DNA of 35,680 nt from Lachnospiraceae bacterium (GCA_022774505.1 JALFLW010000037.1:1-35680), one strand, 5' to 3'. Positions 1-11,289 are shown, counted from the first letter of the stretch. Numbers and translations: made by a program. Notes: generated by a model not told the origin, from the sequence alone.

Positions 1-60
1 CCATCCCTCTACAGTGCGCAAAGGAATACCAAAATATTTAGCAAACTCTTTCTGTGTCAT
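1..60 (-). CDS. HTH (XRE-like) regulator, N-terminal fragment cut by window edge
   Basis: The 20 visible codons read MTQKEFAKYFGIPLRTVEGW. This matches the first two helices of a Cro/C1-type helix-turn-helix in small element-borne regulators. The ATG at 60 has a good Shine-Dalgarno (AAAAGGAG, 9 nt spacing). The same frame is open upstream and encodes REILNAEKEQTG, which resembles the residues that usually precede this HTH, until it meets a TGA directly after an ATG at 105. The true start is therefore uncertain (see findings). It is the first gene after a terminator, with its own promoter and two operator-like palindromes, so self-regulation is plausible. Its C-terminus lies outside the window. 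Confidence 0.6.
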   Translation of the reverse strand, partial: MTQKEFAKYFGIPLRTVEGW

Positions 61-76
61 CCCTGTCTGCTCCTTT

Positions 77-105
77 TCAGCATTTAAGATCTCTCTTTGT
101 CACAT
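77..105 (-). other. Start-stop ATG-TGA and overlapping GTG mini-ORF in the HTH leader
   Basis: An ideal ribosome binding site (AAAGGAGG, 8 nt spacing) precedes an ATG at 105 that is followed immediately by TGA. An overlapping GTG at 103 opens an eight-codon frame (VTKRDLKC) that stops just before the second Shine-Dalgarno. It may be a translated leader for the downstream HTH gene. It may equally be the remnant of the original start of that gene after loss of one AG from an AG run. Confidence 0.4.
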
Positions 106-122
106 CTATACCACCTCCTTTT

Positions 123-182
123 ACCATTCATTGTGTGGTTTCTTTGTATTTTTAATTTACCACTCATTGAATGGTATGTCAA
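123..182 (-). promoter_or_regulatory. Promoter with two operator palindromes for the HTH gene
   Basis: On the minus strand, TTGACA (177-182) is separated by exactly 17 nt from TAAATT (154-159), a good vegetative sigma-factor promoter. A 17-bp near-palindrome, ACCATTCAATGAGTGGT (159-175), fills the spacer. A second copy, ACCACACAATGAATGGT (123-139), lies just past the predicted transcription start. Two similar palindromes in these positions are the usual arrangement for a repressor that blocks polymerase binding and escape. The likely ligand is the HTH protein encoded downstream, which is inference. Confidence 0.65.
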
Positions 183-185
183 TAC

Positions 186-226
186 AAAAAAAGACACCCC
201 ATGAAGAATAATCTCCACAGGATGCC
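186..226 (-). terminator. Rho-independent terminator after spoVG-like gene
   Basis: On the minus strand, GGCATCCTGTGGAG can pair with CTTCATGGGGTGTC over about 14 positions, with several G-U pairs and a six-base loop. Seven T residues follow. It lies 24 bases past the stop of the SpoVG-like gene and closes the long leftward transfer operon just before the HTH promoter. Confidence 0.75.
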
Positions 227-249
227 CCATTATCCCAGCTCACTCTTTC

Positions 250-936
250 TCATCGAAACGGTGTATCTCTCGCCTCCTGCCAGCCATCACGCCCAGCATC
301 TGGTTCCGTCTTTTCCTTACTGTTACTACTTTTCTGCTTTTCCTTGCTCTCCTCAAAGGACTTTCTCACTGCTCCATACAGTTTTTCCCGAAATTCCTTC
401 GTTACCGGAAAGCAGATATCCTGATAGATACTCTTCCCCTGTTCATCGGTCTGTTTCGTCTTATAGGACGGCATCGCCACAAAGAGTCCGTTCTTTCCCT
501 GCAACAGTGATACATTATTAATCACAAAGCAGTCCTCCAGATAAATTCTCGCAAGTCCTCGAATGTTGCTTCCATCCCGTTCAAACGGAGTAACTTTTAC
601 ATTGAACTTTAGTTCCTGTGATTTCTCCTGATCCACCTGACTGATCTTAAGCTGCAGCCGATTTTCTTCTATCTGCTGCACCTGTTCATAGGCTTTCATG
701 ATTCCTTCATAGAGTTCTTCACGAAATTCTTTTGTGATCGGATGGCAGATATCCTTATATCCGCTGTCGTCTTTACTGCTTGCATATCTCGGCATGGATA
801 CAAAGCACTGACCATCCTTATTCTCAATGACAGCAATGTTGCTGACCTTGAATCTTTCTGCAAACACTACCGATACAAATGCACGGATGTTTCCATCCCC
901 TTTGTTTAACTGATTAACTGTAATCTCATAATTCAT
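250..936 (-). CDS. Tandem SpoVG-domain protein
   Basis: The protein is 228 residues from the ATG at 936, chosen because AAAGGAAGG sits 9 nt upstream; a longer frame to 960 has no such site. It holds two SpoVG-like domains. The first covers roughly residues 1-88 (VFAERFKVSNIAVIENKDG, then FVSMPRY and a DICHPITKEFRE motif). The second covers roughly 107-195 (YLEDCFVINNVSLLQGKNG, FVAMPSY, DICFPVTKEFRE). A charged linker and a charged tail complete it. SpoVG proteins are small RNA/DNA-binding regulators of about 85-100 residues, so this is a double-length version. It is the last gene of the operon, after the sortase. Regulation of element genes is inference; the fold assignment is firm. Confidence 0.85.
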   Translation of the reverse strand: MNYEITVNQLNKGDGNIRAFVSVVFAERFKVSNIAVIENKDGQCFVSMPRYASSKDDSGYKDICHPITKEFREELYEGIMKAYEQVQQIEENRLQLKISQVDQEKSQELKFNVKVTPFERDGSNIRGLARIYLEDCFVINNVSLLQGKNGLFVAMPSYKTKQTDEQGKSIYQDICFPVTKEFREKLYGAVRKSFEESKEKQKSSNSKEKTEPDAGRDGWQEARDTPFR

Positions 937-983
937 ACAAACCAACCTTCCTTTCATCATTCCTAACTGACTTCACTTCCAGA

Positions 984-1628
984 TTATTTACTCCCAATGG
1001 CACCACCCCCTTCCCTCTGATCCGTCTTTTCTCCATCCTGCTGATCCGTGTTATTTACCGGCTCACACTTCACTACAAATCGTTTTGTGCCATGCTCGGC
1101 ACAGGTAAAGAGTGTAAGGCTTTCCTCCTCTGTCTGCTCCGTCACCCATTCATCGTATGGATTTACGACGTTCATCTCTTTTACCGTGTATTCATGCTTT
1201 TCTTTCTTTCTATTCGTAAGCACGACCTTCGCCCCGGCTTCTATGTTGCATAGATAAGTAAAATACACTCCACGGCGGCTGCCATTATGTCCGGCAAGAA
1301 CACAGTTTCCTTTCCCACAAAGCTCTGTCGTAGTTGTCATATGACCAATGCCCTCATTAAGCTGCACGCTGCCGGCTCCTTCAAATACCGGATATTTAAT
1401 ATCTAAGCTCGGTATTTCAATAATCCCGATAACACCCTCCTGCAATAAAAGGGAATCTTTCTTTTTATGATCTTTTTTGTTCTGCTTCTCTTCATTCTGT
1501 TCCTCCTCAAACGCTTTCATATAACGGTTACTTCTCTCCTGCTCTTTCATCCGCAAAAGAAAGGGGATTGCGACAATGGCAACCCCCAGTAAAATCAACA
1601 CAATATCCTTTTTTATTCGTCTCTTCAT
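984..1628 (-). CDS. Sortase (class A/D-like transpeptidase)
   Basis: This 214-residue protein has an N-terminal membrane anchor (residues 9-25), a charged linker and a sortase barrel. The catalytic residues are His114 (LAGHNG), Cys176 (LFTCAEHG) and Arg183 (TKRFVV). It would cut LPxTG-type signals outside the membrane and join the protein to the cell wall or to another pilin subunit. The obvious substrate is the Cna-B surface protein at 26.3-30.9 kb, which ends with LPQTG. The ATG overlaps the stop of the methylase-helicase gene (ATGA), so translation is coupled. Class A versus D cannot be settled by eye. Confidence 0.9.
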   Translation of the reverse strand: MKRRIKKDIVLILLGVAIVAIPFLLRMKEQERSNRYMKAFEEEQNEEKQNKKDHKKKDSLLLQEGVIGIIEIPSLDIKYPVFEGAGSVQLNEGIGHMTTTTELCGKGNCVLAGHNGSRRGVYFTYLCNIEAGAKVVLTNRKKEKHEYTVKEMNVVNPYDEWVTEQTEEESLTLFTCAEHGTKRFVVKCEPVNNTDQQDGEKTDQREGGGAIGSK

Positions 1629-4600
1629 CGGTAATCCTTCCTTTCTCCATACGGATAAGCATTCTCTGCCACCTGACTGATCTCCTGCCCGTTTTCTTCT
1701 GTGATCGGTTTATTCTCCAGATCAAGCTGGGTATTGAGTTCAAACTGTCTGGCAATCTTACTTTTCAATTCTTCCTCGTAGGCAAACGGCTTTTCGTATT
1801 CTGCCTTTGCCTGTTCCATATCACGCTGATACTGCTCTAACTTCTTCTCCAGAAATTCAATGTTTCCATCCATCCCGTTGAAGCAGTTTTCCAGTTTGAC
1901 CATACATCCCACCGGGGAGTTGGATAATTCCACCTTATAATCGGTTCGCCCATGCAGGATCAGATAATTCACACCAATAAAGTTTTTCTCCACCTGCACC
2001 TCAAAACCACGGTACTCTCCGATTCCGGTTGTCTCTCCAACCTTGCATTTACTTACTGCTGCCAACACCGCCGTGCCACCATCCACACGCTCATGAAAGG
2101 TCATATTTCCCACTTTAATAGCAAACTCCTCATCCGCGGCAAGCACCTGTTCATCCCGTTTCTTAATATCTGCATGAACACAGTTCAGCTTTTCGTTTGC
2201 TGCAGCGATCAGTTTCGGAAATTTGATCATAAACTGATCCTGCAGACTGTAATGCTGACTGTCATAGGATGCCTTTAACATCTTGAGTCTCTGCACCTCA
2301 TTATCCACTTCCATCTTTTCTTTGATCAATGGATTTCCGGTTGCCACAGCCTTAATCTCTGCATACGATAGTGTTGCTTCGTCGATATCCTCACAGCTCC
2401 TTGAAATGGACTTGCTGGTCATCACCTGTGAGATAAAACGCTGTTTGTTCTCCACAAGGCTCCAACTGTATGCATCAAAGGTTCCTTTGGTAACATAACG
2501 GTATACCGCCACTTCACTGTTTTCATTTCCCTGCCGCAAGCCTCTTCCTTCTCTCTGCTCGATAGAGGAAGGCTTCCATGGACAATCCACATGATGCATT
2601 GCCGTAAGATGTGTCTGCACGTTAACACCGGTTCCGCATTTATCGGTAGAACCGATCAGAATCCGCTTTGTTCCAGACCGCATTTCACGAAAAAGGGCAT
2701 CCCTTGCAGCGTCAGTCTTGGCATCATGAATAAATGCAATCTGATCCGCCGGGATACCCTGCTTTACAAGTTCTGTTTTCAGATAATTATACACATCAAA
2801 GGTATCTGCCTCTGCCCATGAAACGGTAAGCATCTCTTCTTTCCAACCGGATCTTGGTGTACCGATATCGGAAAAGATAAGCTGTGTGCCAATGATACCC
2901 TCCTGCTCTGCTTTCCGGTATTCATACAGCACATTTTCCACTACCTTATTAAGCTTTCCATCAACATTATTTGGTGCATCCGGCATCAACAGCCGTGCAT
3001 CCGTACCGAGAAGCCTTGCCTCATGAGTGATCTTTAAGAAATTGTCCTCACTGGGATCAACCCCTCCGCTTCGGATACGCTCTGCCCTTGCAACAAATTC
3101 CTCCATGACCTGCTTCACATACCAGTCCGGCTCACTCTCCACGATGATATACTTACCGCCACGAAGTTCCGGCACATCCAGATCCAACATGTCCCTTGTC
3201 TGAATATCTGCCACCTCTTTGAACAGATTCATAAGCTCCGGCAGATTTGTAAACTTATTAAATCTCGTCTTAAAACGAAATCCGCTTCCCTCAACAGTAA
3301 GCTCTAATGCTGTGGTCTGTTCTCCAAAGTTTGCCGCCCAACTGTCAAAGTGGTAAATGCCAAGCTGCTCCAAGGTGTCTTTCTGCAGGAAACTCTGCAT
3401 GACATACATCTCGCACATCGTATTGCTGATCGGTGTTCCGGTTGCAAATACAATGCCCCTCCCACCATTTAACTCGTTGATATATTCACACTTCAAAAAC
3501 ATATCCATAGCTCTCTGGCTGCCGGTCCCGGTAATACCGGAAACATTCATCTTACTGAAGATGGCAAGGTTCTTAAATGCATGTGCCTCATCGACCATAA
3601 TAGAATCAATGCCAAGCTCCTCAAAGGTAATCAGATCATCTTTCCTCTCTTCCGAGGTCATCTTTTTGATCTGCTCCTCAAGCCGCTTTTTCTGTGATTC
3701 CATCTGTTTGATCGTCCACCGCTCACTGTTTTGTGACTTCATCTCATCAATCGCATGGGCAATCTCCTCAATCTGTTTCCGGATCATCGCCTCCTTGCGC
3801 TCCGGTGAAATAGGAATCTTTTCAAACTGCGAATGGCTCATAATGATACAGTCATAATCTCCTGTCGCAATCCTTGAGATAAACTGTTTCCGCCTGCTCT
3901 TTTCAAAGTCCCGCTCGGTTGCCACCAGAATGTTTGCTGACGGATAAAGCCTTAAGAACTCACTTGCCGTCTGCCCGATCAATGCCTTTGGCACAACCAT
4001 CGCTGTCTTATTTGCAAGACCAAGCCGTTTCTGTTCCATACATGCTGCCATCATCTCAAAGCTCTTTCCTGCTCCAACACAGTGTGCTAACAGCGTGTTT
4101 CCTCCCATCAGCACTCTGGCGATCGCATTAACCTGATGTGGCTTCAAATGAATATCCGGATTCATCCCCGGAAATTCCAAATGACTGCCATCATACTCCC
4201 GAAGCCGGACATTATTAAATGTTTCATTATAATAATTCACATACTTATTACGCCGCTCCGGTTCTACGAAGATCCATTCCTTAAAGGCTTCTTTCATCTG
4301 ATTCTGCTTCTCTCTTGCAAGCATCGTTTCCTTCTGATTGATCTCATAATGGTATCTGCCATCTCCATCCTCAATGCGGTCACGCACGGTTACGGTTCTG
4401 AGATTCAGCGTTGTCTCAAAGATCGTATAGGCATCCATACGGGAAGTACCATAGGTTTTACTGGCAGCCACCGAGGATTTGTCATATGACTTATTCTCAA
4501 TAAACCACTCCATCGTATATTTATTCAGATGGATCTGTATGCCGGAACTATAATAGGTACTCCGTACTGCCCGTGACCGGCGTGGTGTGTCAAGAAGTTC

Positions 4601-7600
4601 AAAAATAAACGCTTCATAATCTTCCGGCTCGATCCATGTTGTTCCGATACGCACATCAATCTCGGATGCGTCCAGATCTTTCGGCTGCACCTGCTCTAAG
4701 GCAGTCACATTATCCGCAAACAGTTCCGGATGTTCCTTTGCCACAGCATTGGCAAGCCGCAGCTTATCCCGGACATTGCCGGACAGGTATTCGTCTGCTG
4801 TTTCCCATCCATGATCCGGATCGTGTTCGTTATACTCCATCGGATTTAAGAAGATCAGTCCATTCAGCTCCTCAATGAGTTTTGCTCTGGATAGCTCTGC
4901 TGTCAGATCATCCGAAAAATGAATCTCCTCCGGTGTGGTGTCATTCTCTTTTGCCAGCTTCTCTTTTACTAAAGTCAGATCCGGCCGGTAAATACTAAGC
5001 ATAAATGCGATGTTTACACCGTTAAACTCATTCACGGATACATTCAGTGCTTCTACGGCTGTTTCCACATGATCCACTGCCTGCTTTGCCTTAATCGTCT
5101 GCCGTGTAAACATATCTGCCTTTGACACCACTCCGTCCTCATCCACCATTTCCAATGAACAAAGTAAAGGGTAATCACCATCGTCCCGAAAGGCTCTGGC
5201 ATTACCCTTTGCTGTGATATAACCATATTTTTTTGTAAATTGGTCATATACGGTATTTAATTTCTCCTGTGCCTGCCTTAATGCCTGTTCACTGCACCCG
5301 GACAACTGAATGTCGATCAAATGTCTTGTAGCAGTCCGTATGGCATCCATGCCCTTAATTCTTTCAAGCACCTTATCTCCCACCTCCTGTCTGACCATCC
5401 GTGAGTCCTTCCGGAAATAGAGAACACCATCAATGAATGTATAGGTAAAGTTCTTCACATCAGGATCTGCCGGAAGATATTCCTCCGGTTCTTCCCCCTC
5501 CTCTACCGTGCGTTCAAAATCGGTGATCTGAGCATGAATATTAGAAACCGCACGGGAAAGTGCTTCCTGCAGGTCAAAATCCGGATCATCGTTGACACAG
5601 GCTGTCAGATTACTGTTTTCTCCAAACCTTCCTGTATCCCGTATCATGTACCCCAGGATCATCTCCGGGTGCTCCACAAAATAGCTGTTGACCGGGATTT
5701 TATCCTCTGTCAGTCCCAAATGCACCCAGTCCGGCTCCGTCACAATCTTTCTCTCCCGTTTCCGAAAGAATAGAATATCACTGGTCACTTCCGTTCCGGC
5801 ATCTGCCTTAAAAGCTGTATTGGGAAGTCGTATTGCTCCTATGAGTTCTGCCCTTTGTGCAAGATATTTACGCACCGTACTATTCTGCTTATCTAATGTT
5901 CCCTTTGTGGTAATTACCGCCACGATACCGCCCGGACGCACATGGTCGATGGACTTTGCAATGAAGTGGTCATGCACCTTAAACTCCATCGCATTGTGTT
6001 TCCTGTCATACAGCTTAAAGTCTCCGAACGGCACATTTCCAATGACGGCATCAAAAAAGTTATCCTCATAATCTACCGTCTCAAATCCTGCAATCCGGAT
6101 ATCCGCTTTTGGATACAGCAGCCTCGCAATACGACCACTGATATCATCCTTTTCCACACCATATAGCTGACAGTTTCTTTCCATCTCTCTAGGCATACTG
6201 CCGAAAAAGTTACCAATACCCATGCTCGGCTCCAAAATATTTCCCTTGGTAAATCCAAACTGCGATAATGCCTGATACATTGCCCCTGCTATCTCCGGCG
6301 GTGTATAAAACGCATCCGTCACGGTTTCTCTTGCCGCCCGATACTCTGCATCCGTTAATAACTCCTTTAACTGTGCATACTCCTGTTTCCAGCTTTCGTT
6401 ATCCGGATCAAATGCCTGCGGCAGTCCGCCCCAGCCGACATACCGGGCTAAAATGTCCCGTTCTTTTACCGTTGCCGGGCGGTGTTCACTCTCCACCTTT
6501 TTCAAGGTTTTGATCGCCGTGATATTCCAGTCAAATCGTGCCTTTGGACCGGCATGGGTTTCCGTAAAAGAATCCATGTGATAATTTTCTGCCAGATATT
6601 CTTCGGGATGCTCCGCCTCATAGCGTTCATCCGCCCGCCTGCGGTCTTCCTCTAAGATTTCCTCAATCTCATCATCAGTAAGCTCATGCTCCTCCTCTTC
6701 AAGAATCTCCCGATACTCTGCATCAATGACTTCATCTTCTTCCTCGTAATCCGGTTCGATATCCTTTATCACAGGCTGGTAATAGTCCCCGGTTAAGATC
6801 AGTGCACCGATCTCAGCCTCAATGGTTGTCCAGCTTACATAACCTTCCTTTTCGCCTTCCTCATCTCTCCACTGCAGCCGGAGTCCTTTCCCGTGAAAGG
6901 TATCATATCCATGCAGTCCGTAACCTTCCAGTGGCCAGCCGGCACCACCCTGCCCATATTCCTTTCGAATGGCTGACACTCTTTCCTTTTTATCAGTAAT
7001 GTTCTGATAGAATCCGTAAATTCTCTCTTTTCCATTCTGAAAACCACTGCCGCGAAGCAATGTCTGCACCACAAATTCATGTGGAATGTTTTTCTCCTTT
7101 TTGGGATTGAGGTAGGTATATTTTCCCGATGCCCTGGCAGCTTCTTCCTGTGCTCTCAGTTCATCCATAAATGTACTGGCAGCACGATCAGGAAGTCCGA
7201 CTGCAGGTGTCCCCATAAACTCAAAAAGAGAAGCCTGATGATAAGTGGCTTCTCTTTCTTCACTGCCAAATGAATCCAGTTCATTCAGCTCTCTATTCAG
7301 TTCTTGTTCGGTTTCTAGTGATATTTGTTCACGATCTGGTGAAGAACGATCTCCTCTGCCATCCGCTGTCCCTGCTCCCGGATCTCCCACATCTCCATGG
7401 TCGATGCCGGATCTTTCGGTTTGTGGCTTTTCAGATACTTCTCCATGATCTGCTCCAGAAGCTGGTTCGCTTCCTCCTCCACTTTCGACAATACTTCCGT
7501 CAGTCTCCCGAACCGGATCAGACTGCGGTAACGGCTGTAATAATTCTCCTTCAGATAATCCGCTGCCATGATTCCGAACTTCCCTAGTGTCCGTCCTGTG

Positions 7601-8443
7601 TCCGGCTCCGCTGTGATGTTCGGATACAGCATTCCGTCCTTCCCTTCGTGATAAGTCAGCTCGATCGTATCCATGCTGCATACTCCTTTCTCGCTTCATC
7701 TGCGATATACTGTGGTTAATGTTTCTAAGAACAGTACAGGAGACGTCACATACCAGAGTACCAAGTGCGTAAATATCATCTTCTCTTTTGATATTTACAA
7801 TCTGACTCAAATCTTGTTCTTTGCTAGACAAGTCAAAACCACATCTTGTTCCTACGACATACAGGATACTATTATAAATCAGTTCCCGTACCGTAAGCTC
7901 CGGCGTTTCTTTCTCTTCGCCAATTATCACACGCCCTGTAAGCGTTTCGACCTCAGAAAAACGCTCTCTGAAATCTTCTTTTATTATGCCTTCTATTTGC
8001 GATTTTGTAAAGTCTTTCAGAACAAACATTCGATCTTTTTTTAGATTCCCCTCATGCTTTTCTACTGCTCCTGTCTCTTCCAGATAACTGACAAACTGCT
8101 CCAGATTATCTCCTGCAAGGCTCCATGTCAACTCTCTTTTTCTTCCTCCGGTATCACTGATATCAAAGACATGCCGGATATAGGACTTACTAAGTGCCCT
8201 TGATGGATAAACCACAATCCCCTTGCTGCCCCGTTTCACATAACGGTCTACCTTTTTCCACGAATCATAGTCTGCCACCAATGTTGCAGACGGCTTCTGG
8301 GCATATACCATTAAGACATTATCAAACTCATAACGGTAGATCTGCCCTGCCAGCCTGCATACATCTTTCCATGCTTCTTCTGTCTTTGTAACCTTATCAA
8401 TGACATCGGCGTAAATAATTCTTGCTTTATAATCTACGCTCAT
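1625..8443 (-). CDS. Giant methylase-helicase protein (ArdC-like N-terminus, N6-MTase, SF2/SNF2-like helicase)
   Basis: 2,272 residues. The N-terminal ~150 residues resemble the ArdC/LtrC-type N-terminal domain ([16 protein letters not shown], then [10 protein letters not shown]). A Gly/Ser/Arg/Asp-rich, probably disordered linker follows around residues 250-370. A DNA methyltransferase module has [11 protein letters not shown] (SAM-binding motif I, ~735) and NVPFGDF (catalytic NPPY-like motif IV, ~800). A superfamily 2 helicase has Walker A GAGKS (~1454), VDEAHAFKN (~1618), FATGTPISN, and the motif VI segment [11 protein letters not shown] (~1966). Coiled-coil segments end the protein. Such proteins are common in conjugative elements of Firmicutes; protecting or remodelling incoming element DNA is the usual proposal. 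The start has AGGAGG 7 nt upstream. No frameshift is seen. Confidence 0.9.
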   Translation of the reverse strand: MSVDYKARIIYADVIDKVTKTEEAWKDVCRLAGQIYRYEFDNVLMVYAQKPSATLVADYDSWKKVDRYVKRGSKGIVVYPSRALSKSYIRHVFDISDTGGRKRELTWSLAGDNLEQFVSYLEETGAVEKHEGNLKKDRMFVLKDFTKSQIEGIIKEDFRERFSEVETLTGRVIIGEEKETPELTVRELIYNSILYVVGTRCGFDLSSKEQDLSQIVNIKREDDIYALGTLVCDVSCTVLRNINHSISQMKRERSMQHGYDRADLSRREGRNAVSEHHSGAGHRTDTREVRNHGSGLSEGELLQPLPQSDPVRETDGSIVESGGGSEPASGADHGEVSEKPQTERSGIDHGDVGDPGAGTADGRGDRSSPDREQISLETEQELNRELNELDSFGSEEREATYHQASLFEFMGTPAVGLPDRAASTFMDELRAQEEAARASGKYTYLNPKKEKNIPHEFVVQTLLRGSGFQNGKERIYGFYQNITDKKERVSAIRKEYGQGGAGWPLEGYGLHGYDTFHGKGLRLQWRDEEGEKEGYVSWTTIEAEIGALILTGDYYQPVIKDIEPDYEEEDEVIDAEYREILEEEEHELTDDEIEEILEEDRRRADERYEAEHPEEYLAENYHMDSFTETHAGPKARFDWNITAIKTLKKVESEHRPATVKERDILARYVGWGGLPQAFDPDNESWKQEYAQLKELLTDAEYRAARETVTDAFYTPPEIAGAMYQALSQFGFTKGNILEPSMGIGNFFGSMPREMERNCQLYGVEKDDISGRIARLLYPKADIRIAGFETVDYEDNFFDAVIGNVPFGDFKLYDRKHNAMEFKVHDHFIAKSIDHVRPGGIVAVITTKGTLDKQNSTVRKYLAQRAELIGAIRLPNTAFKADAGTEVTSDILFFRKRERKIVTEPDWVHLGLTEDKIPVNSYFVEHPEMILGYMIRDTGRFGENSNLTACVNDDPDFDLQEALSRAVSNIHAQITDFERTVEEGEEPEEYLPADPDVKNFTYTFIDGVLYFRKDSRMVRQEVGDKVLERIKGMDAIRTATRHLIDIQLSGCSEQALRQAQEKLNTVYDQFTKKYGYITAKGNARAFRDDGDYPLLCSLEMVDEDGVVSKADMFTRQTIKAKQAVDHVETAVEALNVSVNEFNGVNIAFMLSIYRPDLTLVKEKLAKENDTTPEEIHFSDDLTAELSRAKLIEELNGLIFLNPMEYNEHDPDHGWETADEYLSGNVRDKLRLANAVAKEHPELFADNVTALEQVQPKDLDASEIDVRIGTTWIEPEDYEAFIFELLDTPRRSRAVRSTYYSSGIQIHLNKYTMEWFIENKSYDKSSVAASKTYGTSRMDAYTIFETTLNLRTVTVRDRIEDGDGRYHYEINQKETMLAREKQNQMKEAFKEWIFVEPERRNKYVNYYNETFNNVRLREYDGSHLEFPGMNPDIHLKPHQVNAIARVLMGGNTLLAHCVGAGKSFEMMAACMEQKRLGLANKTAMVVPKALIGQTASEFLRLYPSANILVATERDFEKSRRKQFISRIATGDYDCIIMSHSQFEKIPISPERKEAMIRKQIEEIAHAIDEMKSQNSERWTIKQMESQKKRLEEQIKKMTSEERKDDLITFEELGIDSIMVDEAHAFKNLAIFSKMNVSGITGTGSQRAMDMFLKCEYINELNGGRGIVFATGTPISNTMCEMYVMQSFLQKDTLEQLGIYHFDSWAANFGEQTTALELTVEGSGFRFKTRFNKFTNLPELMNLFKEVADIQTRDMLDLDVPELRGGKYIIVESEPDWYVKQVMEEFVARAERIRSGGVDPSEDNFLKITHEARLLGTDARLLMPDAPNNVDGKLNKVVENVLYEYRKAEQEGIIGTQLIFSDIGTPRSGWKEEMLTVSWAEADTFDVYNYLKTELVKQGIPADQIAFIHDAKTDAARDALFREMRSGTKRILIGSTDKCGTGVNVQTHLTAMHHVDCPWKPSSIEQREGRGLRQGNENSEVAVYRYVTKGTFDAYSWSLVENKQRFISQVMTSKSISRSCEDIDEATLSYAEIKAVATGNPLIKEKMEVDNEVQRLKMLKASYDSQHYSLQDQFMIKFPKLIAAANEKLNCVHADIKKRDEQVLAADEEFAIKVGNMTFHERVDGGTAVLAAVSKCKVGETTGIGEYRGFEVQVEKNFIGVNYLILHGRTDYKVELSNSPVGCMVKLENCFNGMDGNIEFLEKKLEQYQRDMEQAKAEYEKPFAYEEELKSKIARQFELNTQLDLENKPITEENGQEISQVAENAYPYGERKDYR

Positions 8444-8454
8444 ACGCCATCCTC

Positions 8455-9318
8455 CTATCTCTGTGTATGCTTCACAGGAATGTAGTCCACTCCCTTATAA
8501 TCGTCTGCATTCAGAACAACCTCAGATCGTTCATACATTTCCATTGCCTTATCAATCGCATCTCCCAATGTGTCTGCCTTGATGTTCTCGACACGAGACA
8601 AAATTTCACGGATCTCAATGTCAAACGCCCTGCCCTCGATCTGATACGGCTTGCTGTACTCTCTTTTGAGTCTCGCAAAATCAATCACCGACGGCATATT
8701 GGACAGATACAGACCGTGTCCCCATTCAATCCCAATCTCACCCTCCTGCTTCTCTGGTGCAAACTTCGGCTGCCGCAGGTACAACCTCGTATCAATTCCA
8801 ACTAAAAACTGTCCTGAAGAGATATCCATCAATAAAAGATTATGCTCCGAAAATCTTTCAAGCAGTTTATAATCGCATCCATTAAAGTTGTGAAGAATCT
8901 CTCCAACAGCCAAATCCCTTCCCAGCTCCTGATAAGAATATTGACCAACCATGTGCTTTCCATCTGTTGTCATTCCTCTGCTGCGAAGTTCTTCCAGGCA
9001 TTCTTTACTGCTGATATCTTCATCAAATCGAAAGTTCTTATCATCATTAAAGGTTCCACACAAAAAATAACTAATCTCCTGACTATTTGCACAGATTCTG
9101 GCATAAAATGACTGATTTGCGGAGTGATACCAATCCGCCCATGAATCAATCTTTCTGCTTCGTATGTCCATAAGTTCCCTTGCCATAAAAACTGCTTCCA
9201 ACTTATCATTCGCAAATGGAACAATATGCTGCTTTATAAAATCATCAAAAGTCAGAAGTGAATTTGTTTCGTGTCCCTTTCTGTTTTCAATCACCATTAC
9301 CATATCCTCTGCTTTCAT
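8455..9318 (-). CDS. DpnD/PcfM-like C-terminal domain protein
   Basis: 287 residues from the ATG at 9318, which has AAAGGAG at 8 nt; the in-frame ATG at 9348 has no ribosome site. The last ~50 residues ([19 protein letters not shown], then a [22 protein letters not shown] end) match the small DpnD/PcfM domain found in element and restriction-locus proteins. The first ~230 residues are unfamiliar to me and show no catalytic motif. The gene lies between the cell-wall hydrolase and the giant methylase-helicase, separated from the latter by 11 bases. The function is unknown. Confidence 0.75.
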   Translation of the reverse strand: MKAEDMVMVIENRKGHETNSLLTFDDFIKQHIVPFANDKLEAVFMARELMDIRSRKIDSWADWYHSANQSFYARICANSQEISYFLCGTFNDDKNFRFDEDISSKECLEELRSRGMTTDGKHMVGQYSYQELGRDLAVGEILHNFNGCDYKLLERFSEHNLLLMDISSGQFLVGIDTRLYLRQPKFAPEKQEGEIGIEWGHGLYLSNMPSVIDFARLKREYSKPYQIEGRAFDIEIREILSRVENIKADTLGDAIDKAMEMYERSEVVLNADDYKGVDYIPVKHTQR

Positions 9319-9347
9319 TACACTTGCTCCTTTCCATCTGCCAGCCA

Positions 9348-11231
9348 CTAATACGGTCTGGCATAAAATACCACATGGTTTGTCCGAAGGGGATCTAACA
9401 CCACACCCCGGTTTTCGTTCGCTGCATGTACCATCTTTCCATCTCCAACATAGATTGCTACATGAGAGATATTCCGAAATTCTCCGTTTTCTTTATACGA
9501 ATAAAAGATTAGATCTCCCGGTTTCAGATCCTTTTTGTTGATGATCATGGCATTCTGATAGCAGTATTCTCCCTGCGTGGATGCAGTTGCCGGAAGATTG
9601 ATACCAACCTCTTTATACAGCCTCTGCACCAGTGAACTGCAGTCATAGTACCCTTCCTCATATCGTCTTTCCTGACTGTAATGGCACCCGATCTTTGTCA
9701 TGGCAAGTTCTGCCACGGCTCCACCACCTGCCACATCATAGTAAGAATCCCACAGATCCGAATCCATCATTTCTTTTAATAACTTCACCTGGTCAGCACT
9801 TAACTTATCAAGAGCGATATAGTCCTCATAAGTCAGATTGTGCACCAAGGTTCCGGACATGGAAACCTCAACCGTGTTTTCATCACCATCTGCAAGATAT
9901 GCCTTTACTTTCCGTTTTCCCCATGCCTGCGCCTCGGCATGAGTATCAAAATAAATGTCAAAGTCTGTTCCATATCTCGCAAAGTTTCCGGTATCCTCTA
10001 CCTTATAGGTATGACCGTTCATTACAATCTTGGTTCCCATCGGCACTTTCGGGCTGTGGGCATCCACGGCAAGCGTATGATTTCCTTTTGGAACCGTTCC
10101 GGATGCCGTATGACCTCCCGCCCACTGACCACAGCAGATGGAACAACTGCAGTATCCGGTTGTCACTACTTCTCCTAAGGATGCCCCTGCCGGAATCTGT
10201 GCTGTGCTGCTGGAAGAATCATAATAATTCATCTCATCAAACACCTTTTTCAGATTCTTCTTTCCCTCTTCATCCATCACAAATCCAGCCTGCCCGGTCC
10301 CGTACTTCACCATATACACCATGAGCGTATCATTGAAGTTAGACACCGGAGCACCATCCTCCGTGTTTTGATAGGTAATGACATAATCATCCTTTTCCAA
10401 TTTCATGATCTGATCATTAAATTCCTTGTAATATTCACAAAGCACGGTGCGCGGACTGTCATATCCCGTATCCGGCTGCGGAAAAAAGATGGATAACGGT
10501 GAATTATAAATTACTGCGATCACCGCAACCACGATCACACCGATAATCCCAACCACCGCAAAAAGACCTAACAAAACAGGAGCTAATGCTGTCATAATCA
10601 TCTGCACAGCCATCATCACAGCAGCCTTTGCTGTTTTTGTTGTGCCTTCTATCAATCCGTCCTGAGAAAACTCTTTCTCTGTTGAAAATTTATCCAGAAA
10701 CGAATTTAACATCTGACTTTTCACAAAAGAGTGGACACCGGAACCGCCCTGCCTGCTTTTATTCTGTCCCTTCCTGCCTGTCTCTTTCTTACCAGCCGCC
10801 TTTCTTCGCATTTTATTGGAAACCTGAGCATGTTCTGTATCAGAATGTACTCTGCTGTTTCTCTTTTTCTGACTGCTTCTGTCCCGATACTTCTTTCTCC
10901 GGTAAAGCTGTTTCCCCTTTTCGGCTGCCGACTGCACCGGATAGACTGCCGTCTGGATCATTTCCACACTATCCCGGATCTCCTCCCCTCCATCCATCTG
11001 CTCCGATGCCTTTTTCACACTGACAGATGCCATCGTATAGAGTTTTCGGTTACGAACCTTTACAGAAGAATCTGGTTTTTCTTTTTTATCCGCTCTGCCT
11101 TTTCCTCGCACCTGAATATAGGATTTTGGTTTATCATTGCCTGTCAGTTTCTTTTTCTTCTGTATATGAAGCGTCGGTTTCTTCCGGGTATGAAGAACCA
11201 TCGGCTTTTCCTCAACTTTTCTAATCTTCAT
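9348..11231 (-). CDS. Conjugal cell-wall hydrolase, 3D domain plus NlpC/P60 (CD1108 family)
   Basis: 627 residues. A ~200-residue, very basic, probably cytoplasmic N-terminal part is followed by a hydrophobic segment (~205-245). A 3D domain begins at TGYCSCSICCGQW and carries the acidic signature VEDTGNFARYGTDFDIYF. A C-terminal NlpC/P60 peptidase has the nucleophile in YYDCSSLVQ and the histidine in ISHVAIYVGDG. Such proteins open peptidoglycan locally so that the mating channel can pass; Tn916 Orf14 plays this role. It directly follows virB4, the classical order. The long basic N-terminus is unusual among secreted hydrolases but common in this family. Confidence 0.9.
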   Translation of the reverse strand: MKIRKVEEKPMVLHTRKKPTLHIQKKKKLTGNDKPKSYIQVRGKGRADKKEKPDSSVKVRNRKLYTMASVSVKKASEQMDGGEEIRDSVEMIQTAVYPVQSAAEKGKQLYRRKKYRDRSSQKKRNSRVHSDTEHAQVSNKMRRKAAGKKETGRKGQNKSRQGGSGVHSFVKSQMLNSFLDKFSTEKEFSQDGLIEGTTKTAKAAVMMAVQMIMTALAPVLLGLFAVVGIIGVIVVAVIAVIYNSPLSIFFPQPDTGYDSPRTVLCEYYKEFNDQIMKLEKDDYVITYQNTEDGAPVSNFNDTLMVYMVKYGTGQAGFVMDEEGKKNLKKVFDEMNYYDSSSSTAQIPAGASLGEVVTTGYCSCSICCGQWAGGHTASGTVPKGNHTLAVDAHSPKVPMGTKIVMNGHTYKVEDTGNFARYGTDFDIYFDTHAEAQAWGKRKVKAYLADGDENTVEVSMSGTLVHNLTYEDYIALDKLSADQVKLLKEMMDSDLWDSYYDVAGGGAVAELAMTKIGCHYSQERRYEEGYYDCSSLVQRLYKEVGINLPATASTQGEYCYQNAMIINKKDLKPGDLIFYSYKENGEFRNISHVAIYVGDGKMVHAANENRGVVLDPLRTNHVVFYARPY

Positions 11232-11245
11232 TCGTTCTTCACCAC

Positions 11246-11281
11246 CTTAAAACAAGAACCGGAGAATTGCTCCTCCGGCTC
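11246..11281 (-). terminator. Stem-loop between virB4 and hydrolase gene
   Basis: On the minus strand GAGCCGGAG pairs with CTCCGGTTC (one G-U) around an eight-base loop, followed by TTGTTTT. The hairpin lies 8 bases past the VirB4 stop and just before the Shine-Dalgarno of the hydrolase gene. It looks like a weak terminator or an RNA-processing site that lowers hydrolase expression relative to the channel genes. Confidence 0.5.
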
Positions 11282-11289
11282 TCTTTTCC

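Noticed and set aside
250..960. Longer start for the SpoVG-like gene at 960
   Set aside because: The codons from 960 to 937 contain the AAAGGAAGG ribosome site that serves the ATG at 936.
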